Positions 58,593-64,000 of a stretch of 64,000 nt of DNA are shown piece by piece. Below the pieces are notes generated by a model. The model ran no database searches, had not been told where the DNA came from, and worked only from the letters and a program-made list of their open reading frames with translations. Source of the DNA: JBEEOW01 sp041191405 (lineage in GTDB: Bacteria; Bacteroidota; Bacteroidia; Cytophagales; UBA9547); NCBI GenBank assembly GCA_041191405.1, contig JBEEOW010000003.1, positions 116,095 through 180,094 on the forward strand, in the 5' to 3' direction. Both the position numbers and the translations under genes were made by a program. How positions within the stretch are numbered: the stretch's first letter is position 1; the number at the start of each line of letters is the position of its first letter.

Positions 58593-59438
58593 ATGTCTTG
58601 GTTTCTCAGGAAAGAAAAAGGAATTGTTACCCCAACGGAGTTAAAAAAAGAAACTCCAGATGGATTATGGTACCAATGTCCAGAATGTAAAAAAGTAGTT
58701 CACTCAAGAGAGCATAAAAAAAATGCTTATACTTGTGGCGACTGTAATTATCATGATAAAATTAGCTCTCTGCAATACATGGAGCTATTATTTGATAACA
58801 ACGATTTTGAAGAGTTAGATGCAAGATTAAGTTCGGGCGACCCACTTACTTTTGTTGATACCAAAAAATACCCAGATAGAATTGTTGCTACACAGAAAAA
58901 AACTAATCTTATTGATGCCGTTAGAACTGCTGTAGGTAATATCAACAACGAACAAATTGTAATTGCTTGTATGGACTTTAACTTCATCGGTGGCTCAATG
59001 GGCTCGGTAGTTGGAGAAAAAATAGCAAGAGCAATTGACAAAGCTAGAGAGTTAAAAGTGCCATTTTTGATGATTTCAAAATCAGGAGGAGCACGTATGA
59101 TGGAAGCTGGTTATTCTTTAATGCAAATGGCAAAAACTTCTGCAAAGTTGGCAATGCTTGCTCAAGATGGAATTCCGTATATTTCATTATTAACTGACCC
59201 AACAACAGGTGGTGTTACTGCATCTTATGCTATGTTGGGTGATTTTAATATCTCTGAACCAGGAGCATTAATTGGTTTTGCTGGTCCTAGGGTTATTAGA
59301 GAAACAATAGGTAAAGATTTACCAGAAGGTTTCCAAAGTGCAGAGTTTGTACTTGAGCATGGTTTCCTTGATTTTATTGTTGATAGAAAAGAACTAAAAA
59401 ATCAGTTAACTGATTTGATAGTGATGTTGAAAAACTAG
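58593..59438 (+). CDS. accD: Acetyl-CoA carboxylase carboxyltransferase subunit beta
   Basis: Subunit of the carboxyltransferase that makes malonyl-CoA. The 281-residue protein begins with a zinc ribbon (YQCPECKKVVHSREH... TCGDC, four cysteines at ~29-52) and continues with the crotonase-like domain, KSGGARMMEAGYSLMQMAKTSAKLA and SLLTDPTTGGVTASYAMLGD. AccA is not in the window. It has its own terminator downstream. Confidence 0.97.
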   Translation: MSWFLRKEKGIVTPTELKKETPDGLWYQCPECKKVVHSREHKKNAYTCGDCNYHDKISSLQYMELLFDNNDFEELDARLSSGDPLTFVDTKKYPDRIVATQKKTNLIDAVRTAVGNINNEQIVIACMDFNFIGGSMGSVVGEKIARAIDKARELKVPFLMISKSGGARMMEAGYSLMQMAKTSAKLAMLAQDGIPYISLLTDPTTGGVTASYAMLGDFNISEPGALIGFAGPRVIRETIGKDLPEGFQSAEFVLEHGFLDFIVDRKELKNQLTDLIVMLKN

Positions 59439-59444
59439 TATAAA

Positions 59445-59500
59445 TTTAGACTAAAGACATAAGGCTTAAGATATTAGACTTAGGTTTTGGGTGTTAGCTT
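59445..59500 (+). repeat. Heptad repeat tract, 8 units
   Basis: TTTAGAC, TAAAGAC, ATAAGGC, TTAAGAT, ATTAGAC, TTAGGTT, TTGGGTG, TTAGCTT in phase, 6 bases after the accD stop. It has the AGACTTA orientation seen after fba. Confidence 0.75.
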
Positions 59501-59523
59501 TATTTTACTAATAAATTATAATT

Positions 59524-59560
59524 AAATAGCTTACTGAGGAAACTTAGCAAGCTATTTTGT
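59524..59560 (+). terminator. Terminator after accD
   Basis: AAATAGCTT pairs with AAGCTATTT; the inner CTGAG/CTTAG stem closes a GAAA tetraloop, and T residues follow. It lies ~85 bases past the stop, beyond the heptad tract. Confidence 0.75.
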
Positions 59561-59604
59561 TTTAAGGGGTGAATATTTTTGGTTAATCTAAATGAATAAA
59601 GTTA

Positions 59605-60546
59605 ATGGCAGTCGATTTCAGTAACACACTTGTAATAGGAATCTCGAGTAGGGCGTTATTCAACCTTGAAGAAGAAAATGATATTTTTACTTCTGCCGGT
59701 TTAGATGAATACAGAGCCTATCAATTTAAAATGGAAAAAGAAGTACTTGAAAAAGGTACTGGTTTTCATTTGGTTGAGTCATTGTTACAACTAAATCAAT
59801 ATGCCAAAGATGGTGAACGCTTGGTTGAAGTAATTATCATGTCTAGAAATTCGCCTGATACTGGTTTGCGAATTTTGAATAGCATAAAACATTATAATCT
59901 AGATATTTCAAGGGCAGCTTTTTCAGGTGGTAATTCTTTGTCGGTTTATTTAGACTCGTTTAAAGTAGATTTATTTTTAAGTAAATTTGAGGAAGATGTG
60001 CAACATGCTATTGATTCAAGGGTTTGTGCTGCCGCTTTAATTTATGACCATCCTGAAAATTATAGTCCAGATAAAGAAACCTTAAGAATTGCTTTTGATG
60101 CTGATGCAGTAATTTTTTCTGAAGAATCTGAAATTATTTACAAAACCCAAGGCTTAAATGCATTTCATGCTCACGAAGAACAACATGCAGATGCTGATTT
60201 AAAAGAAGGTCCTTTTGCTAAATTGGTAAAAACCTTAAGTAAATTGCAAAGCAAAATTGAATTAACTGACCCAAATGAACAGTTAATTAGACTTGCAATT
60301 GTTACTGCACGAAGCGGACCAGCCCACGAACGTGTAATCAAAACATTAAGAAGTTGGAATGTATTTGTTGACGAAGCTTTCTTTTTGGGAGGAATGAGTA
60401 AAGACACTGTTTTGCAAGCTTTCAAGCCACATATCTTTTTTGACGACCAAGAAGTTCACATAGAAAAAGCATCAAAAGTAGTTCCTTCGAGTAAAGTGCC
60501 GTATAATAGCTTGTCGCCTTTACATAAAGATAATAAGTTAAAATAA
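59605..60546 (+). CDS. 5'-nucleotidase, NT5C1 family
   Basis: Dephosphorylates nucleoside monophosphates. The 313-residue protein matches the cytosolic 5'-nucleotidase I family (DUF/PF06189): LVIGISSRALFNLEEEN, then VEVIIMSRNSPDTGLRILNSIKHYNLDISRAAFSGG and AIVTARSGPAHERVIKTLRSWNVFVDEAFFLGGMSK, with FFDDQEVHIE near the C-terminus. It is the first of three tightly packed genes (10- and 7-base gaps) with a radical SAM enzyme and a VanZ-like protein. Confidence 0.9.
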   Translation: MAVDFSNTLVIGISSRALFNLEEENDIFTSAGLDEYRAYQFKMEKEVLEKGTGFHLVESLLQLNQYAKDGERLVEVIIMSRNSPDTGLRILNSIKHYNLDISRAAFSGGNSLSVYLDSFKVDLFLSKFEEDVQHAIDSRVCAAALIYDHPENYSPDKETLRIAFDADAVIFSEESEIIYKTQGLNAFHAHEEQHADADLKEGPFAKLVKTLSKLQSKIELTDPNEQLIRLAIVTARSGPAHERVIKTLRSWNVFVDEAFFLGGMSKDTVLQAFKPHIFFDDQEVHIEKASKVVPSSKVPYNSLSPLHKDNKLK

Positions 60547-60556
60547 TCCGTTCATT

Positions 60557-61534
60557 ATGAGGTTAATAAAACATCCTGTTTTGTGTAATTATTACCTGAC
60601 TTACAGATGTAATGCCTCATGTAGTTTTTGTGATATTTGGGAAAAACCATCGCCTTATATTACTATTGATGATTTCAAAAACAACCTCGTTGATTTAAAA
60701 CGCTTAGGCGTTAAAGTAATTGATTTTACTGGTGGAGAACCGCTTTTGCATAGAGATTTGCCACAATTTTTAGCTTTGGCAAAAGAAATGAAATTCATTA
60801 CAACAGTTACAACCAATTGTTTATTATATCCAAAAACAGCCGATAAGTTAAAAGGTTTGATTGATATGTTGCATTTTTCATTAGATTCTGCTAATGCTGC
60901 AATACATAATAAAATGCGAAATGTAGAGTGCTTTGAGTTTGCGATGGAATCAATAAAAATTGCTAAAAGATTAGGTGAAAGACCAGATATTATTTTTACA
61001 GTTTTTGAAGATAATTTTGATGAAATAGAAAAAGTATATTGGCAAATATGTGTGCCAAATGATTTGGTGTTGATACTAAATCCTGCATTTTCATACAATC
61101 AAATAAATACTAATAATTTAACTGAAAGTCAGTTAAATGAGTTAAAAAAATGGGCAAAAAAGCCATTGGTTTATTTAAATGAGGCATTTATACAATTGCG
61201 AGTTGATGGTGGAAATGATATTGAAAATCCAGTTTGTAAGGCCGGTTCAAGCACCATAGTAATTTCTCCAAATAATGAATTGGTATTGCCATGTTATCAT
61301 TTAGGAATGAAAAATATTCCAATCAACAATAATTTGTACCAATTGCATAAAAGTGTTGTAGTACAGCAACTTATTTCGCAAGAAGGTAAGTTAAAAGAAT
61401 GTCAATCGTGTACAATCAATTGTTATATGCAACCATCCTTTGCGGTTGAAATGAATAAATATTGGTTTTTGGCCTTGCCAAGTACATTAAAGTACAATGT
61501 AATGAAAGGCACTTGGAAAAATATTTTTAAATAA
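60557..61534 (+). CDS. Radical SAM protein with SPASM-like C-terminal cluster domain
   Basis: The 325-residue protein has the radical SAM cluster motif YRCNASCSFCDIW (CxxxCxxC) near residue 13-25, followed by VIDFTGGEPLLHRDL. Its C-terminal ~100 residues hold six or so cysteines (VCKAGSS, LPCYHLG, ECQSCTINC) in a SPASM/twitch-like arrangement for an auxiliary Fe-S cluster. Such enzymes usually modify peptides or proteins, but also other substrates. No precursor peptide gene is seen nearby. It lies 10 bases after the nucleotidase gene. Confidence 0.88.
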   Translation: MRLIKHPVLCNYYLTYRCNASCSFCDIWEKPSPYITIDDFKNNLVDLKRLGVKVIDFTGGEPLLHRDLPQFLALAKEMKFITTVTTNCLLYPKTADKLKGLIDMLHFSLDSANAAIHNKMRNVECFEFAMESIKIAKRLGERPDIIFTVFEDNFDEIEKVYWQICVPNDLVLILNPAFSYNQINTNNLTESQLNELKKWAKKPLVYLNEAFIQLRVDGGNDIENPVCKAGSSTIVISPNNELVLPCYHLGMKNIPINNNLYQLHKSVVVQQLISQEGKLKECQSCTINCYMQPSFAVEMNKYWFLALPSTLKYNVMKGTWKNIFK

Positions 61535-61541
61535 TGTTCAA

Positions 61542-62186
61542 ATGAAAGCTATTAAAATTTTCACACACCCAATATTTATTTATTTAATAATCACTGTTTT
61601 GTGTTGCCTACCAAAAGGGACAGAAGTTTTAAATGAAATGCCCAATGTTGGAGATAATTTTAAATCAAACACTTCACAAACAGTTTATTATTATAATGGA
61701 AAAGGCAAGTTAGACTATCAATCACCTGATTGCTTTTTCAAATTAGATAACCCTCCATTTGAAACCAATTGGCAGGAGGGTGGAATAAAAACAATTAATG
61801 AATCTATAGTAAATCAAATACCTTTGCTTGGAAATATGTGTGATTCAAGTAGGGTAGAAATAAAAGCTGTGCCAATTAAAAAAGTAGATATTCCATGGTA
61901 TTTTTATATTTCAAAAGACTATTTGCTTTCAAAATTTTCGGAAGTAGCTCATTTTATATCTTATTTAATCTTGTCAATTTCCTTGTTGAATCATATTAAA
62001 CATTCATCTAATAAATATTTTTTAACAATCACAGCCTGTTTAGTAGGAGGGATAATCTTGGAATTTGTACAACATTTCTTTATTCCTGGCAGAGAAGCCA
62101 GTATTGATGATGTAGTATTGAATATGTCGGGGTGTTTGGTGGGAGTTGGGGTGTATAGGATTTTAAATAAATATTTTATTAACTAG
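61542..62186 (+). CDS. VanZ-like membrane protein
   Basis: The 214-residue protein has an N-terminal membrane helix (FIYLIITVLCCLP), a ~100-residue extracytoplasmic domain, and a C-terminal VanZ-like segment with two to three helices ending FFIPGREASIDDVVLNMSGCLVGVGVYRIL. The (R)xASxxDVxxNxxG pattern is typical of VanZ. The family's function is unclear; some members affect teicoplanin resistance. It lies 7 bases after the radical SAM gene and is probably in the same operon. Confidence 0.78.
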   Translation: MKAIKIFTHPIFIYLIITVLCCLPKGTEVLNEMPNVGDNFKSNTSQTVYYYNGKGKLDYQSPDCFFKLDNPPFETNWQEGGIKTINESIVNQIPLLGNMCDSSRVEIKAVPIKKVDIPWYFYISKDYLLSKFSEVAHFISYLILSISLLNHIKHSSNKYFLTITACLVGGIILEFVQHFFIPGREASIDDVVLNMSGCLVGVGVYRILNKYFIN

Positions 62187-62239
62187 CTAAAATTAATGTA
62201 AAATTTATTATTATTGTTAAATAATTTAAATAATTAGAT

Positions 62240-63619
62240 ATGAAAAGTTCAGTTAAAAATTTCTACTTAATATATTTGATATTTTTATCAATAGGTGTAC
62301 ATGCACAAACACCTGCCAAATGGATAAAAATACAAACAAGCAATGGTACTGTAATGGGTTTAAAATCAGATAGTACCCTTTGGGCTTGGGGGAATAACAT
62401 TTCGGGAATAATTGGTGATAGTACCTTTAATAATTCCCTTTACCCTAAATTAGTAAGCAAAGATAAAAAATGGAAAGATTTTGAATTATCTAGCTCTACT
62501 TCAAATGGAGCATTCTGTATAGCATTATGTGCAGATAGTACTATTTGGACTTGGGGAAATGGATATTATAATACTTTAGGCAACGAAAATATATTTTGGA
62601 ATGTAGTAAACTTTAATAGACCATATCCTAAAATTTTAAACAACGAAAAGTGGATTGCATTTAATGGCACATCTGCTATCAAAAAAGATAATACTGTTTG
62701 GGTATGGGGTATAAATGTTTATAAAGACAGTTTTGGTTCAGGTAATACTAAACAAATTATTTATCCAGAAAAATTTAGAAACTCTGCTGATTGGAAATTT
62801 ATAGTGGATCAAATTACTACTGGTTTTGGTATTAAAAATGATGGTTCATTGTGGACGTGGCAATATAAAATGTACGGTAATTATCCTTATAGTTATTCAA
62901 CTAAAATTGTTGAATATCAAGTAGGAAGGGATAAAAACTGGACGTATAATAAAAATTGGGGTTTAATGAAAACTGACAGTACTTATTGGGCTTGGGAAGG
63001 GGATAGTATTCCTACTCAAATATTGCCTTCAAATTTTAAAATGAAGTTAATTACAAAATATAAATCAAAAACAAATGTTGGAATTAAAACTGATGGCACC
63101 TTATGGGCATGGGGTCAAAATATTGATGGATTTATCAACAAAACTATAAAAGTTGATTCAATATTTAGTTCACCAGTTCAGATTGGTTTAGAAAATGATT
63201 GGAACTATTTTTCTAATGGATTTTATTACAATTCTTCTCCTTATTATACTACTATAGCTGCTAAAGGTAATGGGTATTGTGTTTTAGGTGATAATCAATA
63301 TGGTCAATTTGGTGATTTTACTACAATTGATCAAAATACATTTTCATGTTTAAATGTTACAAATAGCATTGATGAGGAAATAGTAAATGATCAAATTAAA
63401 GTTTACCCTAATCCAAATGAAGGTAAATTTACCCTTGAATTTAATCAAGTAAATGTTGAGCTAAAAATATTTAATATTTTTAGTGAGTTAATATACTCGA
63501 CAGAAATATTGGATACTAAAAATGAATTTGATTTGAGTCATTATCCAAATGGGATATATTTGATTTCCCTAAAATCAGATAAAGGAACATCATATAGCAA
63601 AATTGTAATTAGTAAGTAA
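62240..63619 (+). CDS. Secreted RCC1-repeat protein with T9SS sorting domain
   Basis: The 459-residue protein starts with a signal peptide (MKSSVKNFYLIYLIFLSIGVHAQ). Residues ~25-370 carry five to six RCC1/BNR-like repeats with the recurring WAWG (SDSTLWAWGNN, DSTIWTWGNG, DNTVWVWGIN, DGSLWTWQYK, DGTLWAWGQN), which should form a beta-propeller. The last ~75 residues are a T9SS type A sorting domain (VYPNPNEGKFTLEFN, LSHYPNGIYLISLKS). It probably sits on or is released from the cell surface; the ligand is unknown. Confidence 0.9.
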   Translation: MKSSVKNFYLIYLIFLSIGVHAQTPAKWIKIQTSNGTVMGLKSDSTLWAWGNNISGIIGDSTFNNSLYPKLVSKDKKWKDFELSSSTSNGAFCIALCADSTIWTWGNGYYNTLGNENIFWNVVNFNRPYPKILNNEKWIAFNGTSAIKKDNTVWVWGINVYKDSFGSGNTKQIIYPEKFRNSADWKFIVDQITTGFGIKNDGSLWTWQYKMYGNYPYSYSTKIVEYQVGRDKNWTYNKNWGLMKTDSTYWAWEGDSIPTQILPSNFKMKLITKYKSKTNVGIKTDGTLWAWGQNIDGFINKTIKVDSIFSSPVQIGLENDWNYFSNGFYYNSSPYYTTIAAKGNGYCVLGDNQYGQFGDFTTIDQNTFSCLNVTNSIDEEIVNDQIKVYPNPNEGKFTLEFNQVNVELKIFNIFSELIYSTEILDTKNEFDLSHYPNGIYLISLKSDKGTSYSKIVISK

Positions 63620-63643
63620 AAAATAGGATTTAAGTCTTGTTTA

Positions 63644-63686
63644 AAAGATAGAATTATTGAATTTAATAAGAAATAATTCTATCTTT
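63644..63686. terminator. 15-bp perfect hairpin between convergent genes
   Basis: AAAGATAGAATTATT (63644-63658) pairs perfectly with 63672-63686 across a 13-base loop. It follows the RCC1 gene and precedes the stop of the minus-strand uvrC tail. Confidence 0.78.
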
Positions 63687-63706
63687 ATATAGATTAAAAG
63701 TATTTA

Positions 63707-63880
63707 TTATTTCCCCTCCAAGTGTTTTTTAATAATCATATATTTTGAGTGACCAATGGTTGCAATTACTTCAGCTTCGGGTAGTTGCATCATTTTTGTT
63801 ACGGTTTTATATTCCTTTTGAATGAGGGTTTTGGTTTTTTCACCAATACCTTTTATTTCATCTAAAATGGATGATTTTTT
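63707..63880 (-). pseudogene. uvrC: uvrC 3' remnant: C-terminal HhH domain, cut by an insertion sequence
   Basis: On the minus strand an open frame reads KKSSILDEIKGIGEKTKTLIQKEY..., ending IGHSKYMIIKKHLEGK. This is the C-terminal helix-hairpin-helix domain of the excinuclease subunit UvrC, which binds DNA and supports the 5' incision. Upstream of about 63880 the similarity stops abruptly, the sequence changes to an IS-like terminus, and an in-frame TAA appears. The rest of uvrC should lie beyond the window, across the insertion or elsewhere. Confidence 0.85.
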
Positions 63881-64000
63881 CCTGACTTCCGCACTGGGAC
63901 ACCCAAATTAAAAATTGAACAATTTTTGCAAGTATTTCTGTTCTTCGGTTAATATTAGTCTTTTTTTGATTATTTCATTATTAGGTAAAATTGAGGTGAG
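63881..64000 (-). mobile_element. Left end of an insertion sequence inserted in uvrC
   Basis: The element begins where uvrC similarity ends. The terminus CCTGACTTCCGCACTGGGAC (63881-63900, continuing ACCC) is GC-richer than the surroundings and looks like a terminal inverted repeat, followed inward by a transposase-like gene end. The other end and target duplications are outside the window, and I do not assign an IS family. Confidence 0.75.
63908..64000 (-). CDS. Transposase, C-terminal fragment
   Basis: An open frame on the minus strand from the window edge gives LPNNEIIKKRLILTEEQKYL and ends QKLFNF. Thirty residues are visible, followed by TAA at 63908-63910, 27 bases inside the element terminus. 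Its position just inside an IS-like end supports a transposase. The family cannot be told from this fragment. Confidence 0.65.
   Translation of the reverse strand, partial: LTSILPNNEIIKKRLILTEEQKYLQKLFNF

Noticed and set aside
29582..59500. Heptad tracts as CRISPR arrays
   Set aside because: The 7-base units are contiguous and degenerate, with no spacer-repeat alternation and no cas genes in the window.

Overview
The window is AT-rich bacterial chromosome from a member of the Bacteroidota. Four things point there: promoters with the phylum's TTTG / TAnnTTTG boxes, a DUF3467 gene directly after rpoC, fusA followed directly by rpsJ with no tuf, and three secreted proteins ending in type IX secretion (T9SS) sorting domains. 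Order and genus cannot be fixed from the sequence alone.

Region 1 (1-20.5 kb) is the core information-processing cluster on the + strand: the end of rpoC, a DUF3467 gene, rpsL-rpsG-fusA-rpsJ, a terminator and new promoter, then rplC to rpsN, an internal promoter, and rpsH to secY-map-infA-rpmJ-rpsM-rpsK-rpsD-rpoA-rplQ. A terminator and carA follow. The 38-codon rpmJ is easily missed. Three promoters in this block share the sequence TTTGCA(A/G)(T/C)CCTT around the transcription start.

Region 2 (20.5-29.5 kb) has a lipoprotein, plsY, a 1595-residue secreted protein of unknown function co-oriented with prmA, and divergent fba.

Region 3 (29.5-51.5 kb) mixes housekeeping and accessory genes: an RqcH/NFACT protein, tRNA-Leu(GAG), lipoprotein MsrB, a pentameric ligand-gated channel homologue, a Cache-HAMP-GAF sensor with no output domain, ribD, prmC (TTG start), lon, a methyltransferase, a persulfide-dioxygenase/rhodanese protein, DUF3108 and DUF2750 proteins, an arginase-fold protein that has lost one metal site, a GbsR/DCC/epimerase cluster and RNase R.

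Region 4 (51.5-64 kb) contains a cytochrome c gene broken by two compensating frameshifts, pnuC, a GH8 glycosidase, a PfkB kinase, an M43 protease, a HisA-like protein lacking the catalytic Asp, accD, a tight three-gene set (5'-nucleotidase, radical SAM/SPASM, VanZ-like), and an RCC1-repeat T9SS protein. At the right edge lies the 3' tail of uvrC, cut off by an insertion sequence.

The most unusual signal is a family of degenerate tandem repeats with an exact 7-bp period. It occupies about fifteen intergenic sites between 29.5 and 59.5 kb, often running into the stop codon of the neighbouring gene, and is absent from the ribosomal cluster. The units (TAAGACT, TAATACT, TAATACC, GAATACC, TAAACTC) look like variants of one heptamer. 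Several tracts sit beside long perfect hairpins, two of which share a 23-nt core.
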